A DNA stretch of 64,000 bases from an uncultured Verrucomicrobiota bacterium (GTDB taxonomy: Bacteria > Verrucomicrobiota > Verrucomicrobiia > Limisphaerales > CAIYYI01): NCBI GenBank assembly GCA_903930345.1, contig CAIYYI010000152.1:1-64000 (forward strand), in the 5' to 3' direction. Of this stretch, positions 31,201 to 39,351 are shown piece by piece. The notes under the pieces were generated by a model, which was not told the DNA's origin, searched no databases, and saw nothing but the letters and a program-made list of their open reading frames with translations. The stretch's first letter is position 1; every line of letters begins with the position of its first letter. A program made the position numbers and the translations under genes.

Positions 31201-31444
31201 CAACGTGGCGGAGTGGACCCGGTCGGCTTACGCCCCCTACCCGTACCATGAAAACGATGGTCGCAATGAAATCAACAGCACCCAGCGGCGGGTGGTGCGG
31301 GGCGGCTCCTTCTATGATCGTCCCAGCCGCGCCCGGTCTGGATTCCGTCTGGCCTATTCCCCGTGGCAGGCGGTGTTCAATGTCGGCTTCCGGGTGACAT
31401 GTGAGGTGTCGGAGAAACCCACCGTGCAAGCCCGAGCCCGGTAA
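28244..31444 (+). CDS. HzsA-like (hydrazine synthase alpha-related) PD40/c-type cytochrome protein fused to FGE-sulfatase (SUMF1) domain
   Basis: Signal peptide; PD40-like repeats [36 protein letters not shown]; CIGCH and CVRCH heme motifs; C-terminal [15 protein letters not shown]...[44 protein letters not shown]...[12 protein letters not shown]...VVRGGSFYD...SGFRLAYSP. Confidence 0.85.
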   Translation: [1066 protein letters not shown]

Positions 31445-31447
31445 ACA

Positions 31448-31501
31448 CCGCCTCCGGCAGCAGCAAGCGATTGGCCAAAAGGCTGCCGGGGCGGGTTTTT
31501 T
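31448..31501 (+). terminator. Rho-independent terminator after the HzsA-like gene
   Basis: CCGCCTCCGGCAGC ... GCTGCCGGGGCGG followed by T run. Confidence 0.75.
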
Positions 31502-31515
31502 CAGTCCGGTTGCCT

Positions 31516-31559
31516 CACAAAGCGGCAGCAAGCCGCCGCACTCCAAGACGCTTCGCGAC
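31516..31559. repeat. Dispersed 44-bp repeat, copy identical to 43263-43306
   Basis: CACAAAGCGGCAGCAAGCCGCCGCACTCCAAGACGCTTCGCGAC. Confidence 0.8.
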
Positions 31560-31699
31560 CACTGGTGCAACCACCTACGCAACAGCGTCTTGTAGTGCGT
31601 GTGATTGGCCACAGCCGCGCCATTGCATTGGCCAGATTGTCTGCTAATTTTTGAGGTCTGAACCTTCGTTAAGATTAAAATCTTTATCGTTAATCTGTA

Positions 31700-31726
31700 A
31701 ATAGTAAGAACCGACCCCTGGGGTCG
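31700..31726. repeat. Solo copy of the AATAGTAAGAACCGACCCC element
   Basis: AATAGTAAGAACCGACCCCTGGGGTCG; CGACCCCTGGGGTCG is a perfect palindrome. Confidence 0.75.
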
Positions 31727-31738
31727 TTTTGTCGAGTG

Positions 31739-32506
31739 TTAGGAAATTGCTCCGGGGGTGGCGGTGATGATGGATGGGTCGTAGGTGGGGCGGACTTGAT
31801 GGCCGGGGGGGACTTGCAGGAAATCGGCGGCGTCCCACTCGCCCCCCAGCCAACGCTGCAGGAGATCCAAACGGCCGGCGATTTCCACGAATTCCCAGCC
31901 GCGTTGCTCGCATATGCCCCTGACTTGGGCGGCCAAATCCAGGGGCTTGGTGAAATCAAAGTCGATCAGGGCGCCATGGGTGTAACCGCCAGCCCATTTG
32001 GCCATCTCGGTCATGAGAAAACGGGCCTTCTCCTCGCCGTACTTCGCCACCCATTGATCAAACTCGGCCTGCACTTTCGCCGCCATACTCGCCGGGACCG
32101 AGGCGCCCCCCCAAAAGGAGGCGTCCTTGCCCCGCCGGACCGCACATTCGAGCCAGCCGGAGGTGTAATAATAGGTGCCGGGATGGGAGTCGAAATTCTC
32201 CTGGTACCGCTGGCGTGAGCCGAGGAAGAAGGTGATGCAGTCGTGGGCGCGGGGAATGATCAGCGGGGTGGGCCCCGCGCGCAGCCCTTCCAGAATGTTG
32301 CTGCAAAGTCCATAGCCGATCAAAAGGGCGTCGTATTTGTCCGGCGGGACGGCGTCGATGCGGCGCTGCAATTCGCCGCCGCCCTGCTTGGGGATGTCGT
32401 GGTAGCCCTGATCGAGGAATTCGAGGTCGAGGAGGTGGGGGGAAATGGCCGCGAGGTGGCAGATCTCGCGAAAGGCGATTTCACAGGCGATGACTTTTAA
32501 ACGCAT
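31739..32506 (-). CDS. DUF1638 domain protein
   Basis: MRLKVIACEIAFREICHLAAISPHLLDLEFLDQGYHDIP...YDALLIGYGLCSNILEGLRAGPTPLIIPRAHDCITFFLGSRQRY. Confidence 0.85.
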   Translation of the reverse strand: MRLKVIACEIAFREICHLAAISPHLLDLEFLDQGYHDIPKQGGGELQRRIDAVPPDKYDALLIGYGLCSNILEGLRAGPTPLIIPRAHDCITFFLGSRQRYQENFDSHPGTYYYTSGWLECAVRRGKDASFWGGASVPASMAAKVQAEFDQWVAKYGEEKARFLMTEMAKWAGGYTHGALIDFDFTKPLDLAAQVRGICEQRGWEFVEIAGRLDLLQRWLGGEWDAADFLQVPPGHQVRPTYDPSIITATPGAIS

Positions 32507-32851
32507 AACCGGGCTGAAGTTGGTCTGAACGCGGCCCCAATCTGCCACACGGTGGGGCAAAGGAGCAAGCAAACAGCGGTCAGTTGACCCGAAGTCGGCC
32601 GGTGGACGGAGGCGGAAACGGGCGCGACCGGAGATAGAAAAAGCGCAAAAAACCCCAAAAAAAGCTTTATTTTATATGCGATTCGTTGAACAAAAGTCAG
32701 TGACGAAACTTCCAAGTCAATGATACGCTTGGAATGTGGGGTCGGGTGTTGGTGTAATCTCTGGCCAGTGATGTTCCCCGGGTTTTGACGTTGGCACAAA
32801 GGTCGGCGTCCCATCCGGAAGGATGTCCATTGGCAAACCGAAGAGCTGGCT

Positions 32852-33565
32852 GTGCTGGGTTTTTTATTAGCGGAAATCGAGTTGCTCTACGTGTGGCGGC
32901 AAGCCACCGTGGAGGCGAAAATCATCATCATTTTTTTGATGTTGTTCTCCATCGTGGCTTGGACCGTGATGGCGTCCAAAGCCATGCAGATGCGCCGCGC
33001 CAAGAAGCTCAACCGGCTGTTCGAGGCGGAGTACCGCAACCAGCCGAATGTGCTGAACATCCATGACCGACGCATTCAGGTGGAGGGTTGTCCGCTGTTT
33101 GCCGTCTATCAGGTAGGCAGCGTGAGCTTGGACGCCCGGCTGCGGAGCCTGAGCGGCGCGACGAGCCAGACGCGGCGGACGAGCATTTCTTTGAAATCGA
33201 TGGAGCATGTGAAGCGGGCGCTGGAATCGGCGGTGGCGTCTGAAGCCATCAAGCAGGAGTCGGGGCTGATCCTGCTGGCGATCGCGGTGAGCGGCGGGCC
33301 GTTCTTGGGACTGCTGGGGACGGTGTGGGGCGTGATGAGCACGTTCAGCCGGGTGGCGATGATGGGCGAGGCGACGCTGACGGCGATGGCCCCCGGTGTG
33401 GCGGCCGCGCTGGTGACGACGGTGGCAGGGTTGCTGGTGGCGATCCCCTCGATGTTCGGGTACAACTGGCTGGTGCACAATCTGCGGGTGCTGACGGTGG
33501 AACTGGACAATTTCGCGCAGGATCTGGTCTCCAAGATGGAGGCGGAGTATCTGCCTGATGAATAG
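32852..33565 (+). CDS. tolQ: MotA/TolQ/ExbB proton channel protein
   Basis: GGPFLGLLGTVWGVMSTFSRVA, MAPGVAAALVTTVAGLLVAIPSMFGYN. Confidence 0.92.
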   Translation: MLGFLLAEIELLYVWRQATVEAKIIIIFLMLFSIVAWTVMASKAMQMRRAKKLNRLFEAEYRNQPNVLNIHDRRIQVEGCPLFAVYQVGSVSLDARLRSLSGATSQTRRTSISLKSMEHVKRALESAVASEAIKQESGLILLAIAVSGGPFLGLLGTVWGVMSTFSRVAMMGEATLTAMAPGVAAALVTTVAGLLVAIPSMFGYNWLVHNLRVLTVELDNFAQDLVSKMEAEYLPDE

Positions 33566-33593
33566 TTGATGGTGAACAGGTTGCGAAGCTGAC

Positions 33594-34010
33594 ATGCGCC
33601 GTTTTTCCCAACGCAATTCGCTGGTGACGCTGAGTGAGATCAACATCACTCCGCTGCTGGATCTGGCGTTTGTGCTGCTGATCATCTTCGTGATCACCAC
33701 GCCGTTGCTGGAAAAGAGCATCAACCTGAAGCTGCCGCCGGGCGGGGAACGCAGCCGGATGCCGAACAAGAATGACCTCCGGACGGTGGAGGTTTCGGCG
33801 CGGGGCGAATACCGGCTTGCGGGCAAGACGCTGCCGCTGGCGAACATTGAGGCGGCACTGGCGCAGGCTTTTGCGGAGAACCCGAACACGGTGGTGTTCA
33901 TCCGGGCGGATGAAAGCGGGGCGTACCGCCATGTGGCGGCCATTCTGGATGCCTGCCAACGGCGGGGCATCACCCGGTTTGCGCTGCGGACGCAGCCGGA
34001 TCGGCGCTGA
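33594..34010 (+). CDS. tolR: ExbD/TolR biopolymer transporter
   Basis: LSEINITPLLDLAFVLLIIFVITTPLLEKSINLKLP. Confidence 0.93.
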   Translation: MRRFSQRNSLVTLSEINITPLLDLAFVLLIIFVITTPLLEKSINLKLPPGGERSRMPNKNDLRTVEVSARGEYRLAGKTLPLANIEAALAQAFAENPNTVVFIRADESGAYRHVAAILDACQRRGITRFALRTQPDRR

Positions 34011-34035
34011 CGAACGAATTCAACTGGCTCCAACC

Positions 34036-34926
34036 ATGGAACGGATCGACAAAAAATGTCTGGTGGGATCAATGATCGCCCACGGCACCCTGCTGACGGT
34101 GCTGGTGGTGGGGGCGGCGTTTGGCTCGCGCCAGGATCCGCCGGAGACGTTGACGCCAATCACGGTGTTTGACCTGAAGAACGTCAAGCTGACGGACGGG
34201 CAGACCACGGCGGGAGGGGCGGCCCCTGCTCCGGCACCGACCCCGGCACCCCGGCCAGTGACGCCGCCAGCACCCACGCCGGTCACCCCGGTGACGCCGC
34301 CGCCGCCCACACCGCCGACCCGGGCGGAGACTTCGCGGGCGCGGGACGAGGTGGCATCCGCCGTGCGTCCGGATGGGGAGCTTCCCGCCGGCCGGAACAA
34401 TAACACGAGCACCGAGCGGCGGGGGCCCAAGATCAACACGAATCTGGTGAACCGGTCGCGGGCGGAATTAACCGCGCGGACGGTACAGCGGAATACGGCG
34501 CAGGAGCGGGCGGCGCGGGAATACGCAGCTTACCAAGAGCGGGTGGCCAATGCGGTGGGAACGACGGTGGGGGGCATCCGCGGGGGGCTTTCGGGCAGCA
34601 CGAGCATTGATGTGCCGGGGGCGGGGGGCGGGGCCTATGTCAATTATGCCCAATATGTTCTGGGCATCTTTGACAACGCGTGGAATCCGCCGCCGGAGCT
34701 GAAGGATGACAGCGCGGTGGTGATGACCAAGATCGTGATCCACCGGACCGGAAAAATCCAGTCGGCGGAGATCATCAAGCGGAGCGGGGTGACCCCGGTG
34801 GACCGCTCGGTGGAACGGGCGCTGGATGCGGTGCGGCGGGTGGAGCCGTTCCCCGAGGGGGCGAAGGATGTGGAGCGGACGTTCAAGATTGAATTCAACC
34901 TGAAAACGAAGCGAGCAATCGGATGA
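34036..34926 (+). CDS. TonB/TolA-like energy transducer with Pro-rich linker
   Basis: N-terminal TM, PAPAPTPAPRPVTPPAPTPVTPVTPPPPTPPT linker, C-terminal GKIQSAEIIKRSGVTPVDRSVERALDAVRRVEPFPEG. Confidence 0.85.
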   Translation: MERIDKKCLVGSMIAHGTLLTVLVVGAAFGSRQDPPETLTPITVFDLKNVKLTDGQTTAGGAAPAPAPTPAPRPVTPPAPTPVTPVTPPPPTPPTRAETSRARDEVASAVRPDGELPAGRNNNTSTERRGPKINTNLVNRSRAELTARTVQRNTAQERAAREYAAYQERVANAVGTTVGGIRGGLSGSTSIDVPGAGGGAYVNYAQYVLGIFDNAWNPPPELKDDSAVVMTKIVIHRTGKIQSAEIIKRSGVTPVDRSVERALDAVRRVEPFPEGAKDVERTFKIEFNLKTKRAIG

Positions 34927-36101
34927 AATTGACACGGCGTGAATTTTGGCAATGGGTGGTGGTGGCCAGCCTGGCCGGCCAGGCTGGGAGCGCACAGGCC
35001 CAGAGCGAGACGGGCCTGGTGATAGATAAGACGGCGGACTCCAGCAAAGCGATCCCCATCGCGATCAGCGGATTCACGGGGGAGGCGGCGGCCGTGCTGC
35101 GGTTCGACCTGGAGGTGATGGGCTGCAAGGTGGTGGCGACGGATCAGGCGACGTACCTGGTTTCCGGCAAGAACGAGGGGAATGTGCAGGGGTTCCTGCA
35201 CGAGGCGCGCAGCAAGAAGCAGCGGCTGGGGAAGGCGTATTCGGGCGGGACGCAGCGGGTGCAGACGCATGCGTTTGCCGACGATGTGATTCTGGAGATC
35301 ACCGGGGTGAAGGGGATTGCCCAGACGCAGGTGGCGTTCAAGGTGGACCGGGGGACGACGAGCGAGATTTACCTCTCGGATTTTGACGGGCACGGGCCGG
35401 TGCAGGTGACGCGGGACAACTCGATCGTATCGGCTCCGAGCTGGGTGCCGGGGCAGCAGGTGATCTATTACAACTCCTACAAGTCGGGTTTTCCGGATAT
35501 TTACCGGCACGAGCTGGGCGGGGTGCGGCGGGTGGTGGCGAAGTTTTCAGGGTCCAACATCACGCCGGCGGCCTCGCCGGACGGGCGGCGGGTGGCGATG
35601 ATCCTGAGCAAGGGGGGCAACCCGAACCTTTACGTGGCCAATGCCGACGGATCAGGGCTGGTGCAACTGACCCGGACGAAGGAAGGGGAAAGTTCGCCGT
35701 GCTGGTCGCCGGACGGGCGGACGATCTGTGTGGTGTCGCGGACGAGCGGCCGGCCGGCGTTGTACCTGGTGCCGACGAGCGGCGGGGGGACGATGAAGCG
35801 GCTGATGACCGGGGTGATGAACGCGACGGAGCCGGATTGGTCGCCGGATGGCAAGTGGCTGGCGTTCACCTCCCAGATGGGGAGTTTTCAGATTTGCGTG
35901 GTCTCCGCCGAGGGTGGGGAGGCGAAGACATTGGTGGCGGGGGCGGACCCGAGCTGGGCACCCAATTCGCGCACGTTGGCGTTTGTGCGGGCGTCGGGCC
36001 GGGGGATGCGGGGATTGTCTTTACTTGACGTGCCCACGAAACAGGTCAAGGATTGCGCGCTAGTTGCGGGCAGCAATTCCCAACCGAGCTGGGCGAGATA
36101 A
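34923..36101 (+). CDS. tolB: TolB-like periplasmic protein with PD40 repeats
   Basis: Position in operon; repeats SPDGRRVAMILSKGGNPNLYV, WSPDGRTICVVSRTSGRPALYLV, WSPDGKWLAFTSQMGSFQICVV; ATGA overlap with the upstream gene. Confidence 0.9.
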   Translation: MKLTRREFWQWVVVASLAGQAGSAQAQSETGLVIDKTADSSKAIPIAISGFTGEAAAVLRFDLEVMGCKVVATDQATYLVSGKNEGNVQGFLHEARSKKQRLGKAYSGGTQRVQTHAFADDVILEITGVKGIAQTQVAFKVDRGTTSEIYLSDFDGHGPVQVTRDNSIVSAPSWVPGQQVIYYNSYKSGFPDIYRHELGGVRRVVAKFSGSNITPAASPDGRRVAMILSKGGNPNLYVANADGSGLVQLTRTKEGESSPCWSPDGRTICVVSRTSGRPALYLVPTSGGGTMKRLMTGVMNATEPDWSPDGKWLAFTSQMGSFQICVVSAEGGEAKTLVAGADPSWAPNSRTLAFVRASGRGMRGLSLLDVPTKQVKDCALVAGSNSQPSWAR

Positions 36102-36119
36102 GACCGCTCGTAAAATGCC

Positions 36120-36746
36120 ATGAAAAGCATAAAATTTCTTTATATATTCGCGATGGCCGCCCTGGTGGTGGCCGTGGCTGACGGGTGCAAACGGCGGCCG
36201 GACCCGCCGGTGAAGTTCATTCCCGGCAAGTCGCGGACCATCACCAATGAGCTAGCGGTGCTGCCGCCGGATGGCTGGGACACAACCACGAAGGTGTCCG
36301 GCAAAGGACCGGTGACCTCCGAGGTGGTGCCGAAAGTGGGGGGCGAGTCCCCGCCGTTGAGCCCGCGGGAGCTGATCGAGAATATGATCCCGGACCGGGA
36401 GATCTTCAAGAACCAGACGGTTTACTTCGGGTTTGACCGGGCGACCATCAAGGCGAGCGAGGGATCGAAGCTTAAGGATGTGGCCAAAGTGTTGAAAGAG
36501 AAGGATCAGACAAAGGTGCAGATTGAGGGGCATTGCGACGAGCGGGGCACCGAAGAGTACAACCGGTCGTTGGGCGAGCGGCGGGCGTTGGCGTTGCGGG
36601 AGTACCTGATCAATCTCGGCGTGACAGCGGACAGGGTGTTCACCATCAGCTATGGCGAGGACAAGCCGGCCGTGCCGGAGCATACGGATGCGGCCTGGGA
36701 GAAGAATCGCCGGGGCGAATTCATCCTGCTCTCACCGAAGAATTGA
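36120..36746 (+). CDS. pal: OmpA-family/Pal-like protein, copy 1
   Basis: TVYFGFDRATIKASEGSKL...VQIEGHCDERGTEEYNRSLGERRALALREYL. Confidence 0.9.
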   Translation: MKSIKFLYIFAMAALVVAVADGCKRRPDPPVKFIPGKSRTITNELAVLPPDGWDTTTKVSGKGPVTSEVVPKVGGESPPLSPRELIENMIPDREIFKNQTVYFGFDRATIKASEGSKLKDVAKVLKEKDQTKVQIEGHCDERGTEEYNRSLGERRALALREYLINLGVTADRVFTISYGEDKPAVPEHTDAAWEKNRRGEFILLSPKN

Positions 36747-36789
36747 CCCACCACCATTTAAAACGTTAGCAGATCAATCCACCACGAAT

Positions 36790-37425
36790 ATGAAACGCAC
36801 ACAATTACTGACCGTATTGGCCCTGGGCCTGGTTCTGGCCCTCGGGGGCACGACTGGTTGCAACAAAGGCGGGGCGAAAAAGACCGGGGTAACGTCGTTG
36901 GGCGGCGGGATGACAGGTACCGGCACCGGCACCACGGGTGGTTCGGGCACCGGCACAGAAGTCCTGCCGCCGGTGACAACCGGGCCGGGGAATGTGGGGG
37001 GGACGATGATTCCGGGGGGTACGGAAGGGTCCGTGCTGCCGGACAACAAGGGTTTGGAGGGGTACACGCCGGACCGGACGGCCTTCCAGGCGTACACGGT
37101 CTATTTCGAGTTTGATCTCGCCACGGTGCGCGGCGGGGAATTGACCAAGCTTGATTCAGTGGCCAAGGCGTTGACCGAGATGGGGAACGCGAAGGTGCAG
37201 ATTGAGGGCCACTGCGATGAGCGCGGCACCGAGGAGTACAACCGTTCGCTGGGGGAACGGCGGGCGCTGGCCATCCGTGAGCTGTTGGTGCAGAAGGGAG
37301 TGCAGGCGGACCGGGTGTTCACCATCAGCTACGGCGAAGACAAACCGGCGGTGGCGGCCCACACGGACGCAGCGTGGTCCAAGAACCGCCGCGGGGAATT
37401 CATCCTCTACACAAAGAAACCTTAA
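36790..37425 (+). CDS. OmpA-family/Pal-like lipoprotein, copy 2
   Basis: Lipobox-like LALGGTTGC; TVYFEFDLATVRGGELTKL...VQIEGHCDERGTEEYNRSLGERRALAIRELL. Confidence 0.9.
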   Translation: MKRTQLLTVLALGLVLALGGTTGCNKGGAKKTGVTSLGGGMTGTGTGTTGGSGTGTEVLPPVTTGPGNVGGTMIPGGTEGSVLPDNKGLEGYTPDRTAFQAYTVYFEFDLATVRGGELTKLDSVAKALTEMGNAKVQIEGHCDERGTEEYNRSLGERRALAIRELLVQKGVQADRVFTISYGEDKPAVAAHTDAAWSKNRRGEFILYTKKP

Positions 37426-37461
37426 GACTGAACAAAGCCTGCCGGGTCGGCGTCAATGCAT

Positions 37462-37492
37462 GAGGGTTTGACCCTCTACGGGTCTCTTTTTG
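37462..37492 (+). terminator. Hairpin plus T run between pal copy 2 and tatA, with overlapping alternative hairpin
   Basis: GAGGGT ttg ACCCTC overlaps GACCC tctac GGGTC tcttttt. Confidence 0.5.
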
Positions 37493-37535
37493 CCTGTAAG
37501 CGTATCCAATTGGTTGAAATTGAAATTAAAATAAT

Positions 37536-37802
37536 ATGACAACGTGGTTTTTTGCCTTTCTCGGCTGGCCTGAGATCGTGATGATTCTGGTGGTGGTGCT
37601 GCTGCTTTTCGGCGCCAAGAAACTGCCGGAATTGGCCAAGGGGTTGGGCAAGGGCATTCAGGAGTTCAAGAAAGCCAGCCGCGAAGTGCAGGATGATTTG
37701 CAGCGCGCCGTGGAAGAAGAGCCCCCGGCGGCCCCGCGCAAACCCGCCGCCCCCAAGGCACCGGAAGTTGCCAAGGCAGCCAAGCCCGAAGGCGAAGTTT
37801 AA
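37536..37802 (+). CDS. tatA: Sec-independent translocase TatA/TatB-type
   Basis: [46 protein letters not shown]. Confidence 0.93.
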   Translation: MTTWFFAFLGWPEIVMILVVVLLLFGAKKLPELAKGLGKGIQEFKKASREVQDDLQRAVEEEPPAAPRKPAAPKAPEVAKAAKPEGEV

Positions 37803-37837
37803 GCTCTGCCTGAGCCGTTTTTCGTCACACAGATTCC

Positions 37838-39181
37838 ATGGCAGAGCAAGGCGGGGAACAACCAAGCCCGGCAGGGCCGACGGCGTCCAAGCCCCCTCAA
37901 GTGGGGGCCAGCGTGCCGCCGTCGGCAGATCTGTCGGTGGATGCCGTCCCCACGCCTGCCCCGGTTCCAGAGGTTACCGTCAGTCCCAAACCAGGGGCTG
38001 AATCTGCCCCGGCACCTGAAGCGCCAGCACCGACTGAAGAAGTCTCCCCCTACGCCCCGGAATACGCCCTCGGGCCGAGCACGGTGGAGTTGGAAGATCC
38101 GGCATACCACGGCTATGGAGTGACCCCGACGGTGAACGCCGATGAGGGCGGGTCGGATGGTTTTGGTGGCGGCGGGAACGACACCCCGGAGGAGGGGGCA
38201 GGGGAGGGAGAGGAAGAGGGGGGTGGACCGGTCAAGTCGTTTCTGGAGCATTTGGAAGACCTGCGGTGGATGTTGATCAAGGTGGCATCGACCCTGTTTT
38301 TATCGATGCTGGTCTGCATGATCGCGGGGAACAAGCTGGTGGCATTTCTGACCTGGCCATTGCGGAACGCGCAGAAATTGACCGCCACGGTGCAACCGCA
38401 TGCGGCAGTTTACCTGGGCACCAACGTGGTAGGGCGGGTGCAGCCCCATGAACTGCTCCCTTGGACCGGGCGGACCAATCTGGTCTATTCCCTGCGGATT
38501 GAGCCGGTCACGGTGGGCACCAACGTCCTGCTGGGAGTGACCCTGGGCACCAATGATGTGCCGGAGCCCATTCCGGATGCGGTGACGCTCAAGACCTACG
38601 GGCCGATCGCGGGTTTCATGGTGGCGCTGAAGCTGGCGCTGTACGGCGGCTTGGTCATATCGGCCCCGTTCCTGATTTTCTTCATCGGGCAGTTTGTGCT
38701 GCCGGCGATGAAGGTGAAGGAGAAGAAGTGGCTGTACAAGGTGGCGGGATTCGGGGCGGTCCTCTTTCTGGCGGGCATCGCCTTCTGCTATTTCATCATC
38801 GTGCAGGTGGCGTTGATGGCCTCGGTCCAATTCGCGCAATGGATGGGTTTTGGCGCGGACGAGTGGCGGGCGGAGGAGTACATCAGCTTTGTGACGACGT
38901 TCATGCTGGGGATGGGGCTGAGCTTCCAGTTGCCGTTGGTGATATTGACATTTGTGAAGATCGGCCTGCTGGACTATGAGAAGCTGACGCGGTTCCGGGC
39001 CTACTGGATCGTGATCGACCTGTGCATCTCAGCGGTGGTGACGCCTTCGGGCGATCCGCTGACGATGGTCCTGATGGCGGTCCCGCTGGCCATGCTGTAC
39101 GAGCTGTCGGTGGGCATCACCTGGTGGTGGGAGTACAGTGACCGCCGACGGGCGAAAGCCGCCGGAGAGATTGAGACGTAA
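37838..39181 (+). CDS. tatC: Twin-arginine translocase TatC with long acidic N-terminal extension
   Basis: SFLEHLEDLRWMLIKV, FIGQFVLPAMKVKEKKWLYK, SFVTTFMLGMGLSFQLPLVILTFVKIGLLDYEKLTRFRAYWIV, TPSGDPLTMVLMAVPLAMLYEL. Confidence 0.92.
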   Translation: MAEQGGEQPSPAGPTASKPPQVGASVPPSADLSVDAVPTPAPVPEVTVSPKPGAESAPAPEAPAPTEEVSPYAPEYALGPSTVELEDPAYHGYGVTPTVNADEGGSDGFGGGGNDTPEEGAGEGEEEGGGPVKSFLEHLEDLRWMLIKVASTLFLSMLVCMIAGNKLVAFLTWPLRNAQKLTATVQPHAAVYLGTNVVGRVQPHELLPWTGRTNLVYSLRIEPVTVGTNVLLGVTLGTNDVPEPIPDAVTLKTYGPIAGFMVALKLALYGGLVISAPFLIFFIGQFVLPAMKVKEKKWLYKVAGFGAVLFLAGIAFCYFIIVQVALMASVQFAQWMGFGADEWRAEEYISFVTTFMLGMGLSFQLPLVILTFVKIGLLDYEKLTRFRAYWIVIDLCISAVVTPSGDPLTMVLMAVPLAMLYELSVGITWWWEYSDRRRAKAAGEIET

Positions 39182-39351
39182 GGGCGGCTGAGCGGTGTCG
39201 GGACGGGGCTGAGTGCCACAGGTTCCAGGCACATTGAATGCCTCTCATGCCGTGGCGAGCAGGAAAGAAAATCGGGTCAAATAACGGTTGCCAACCACGG
39301 TTTTCCCCGGTTACACTAACTGGCTCGACAACCATCGAGACTAATTGACAC

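Noticed and set aside
31401-31595. 64-aa ORF containing SQSGSKPPHSKTLRD
   Set aside because: Translation of the 44-bp dispersed repeat, also seen in ORF 43166..43393; not a real protein.
39180-39351. Possible tRNA or small RNA before rpoZ
   Set aside because: No cloverleaf could be formed by eye; only a weak inverted repeat.
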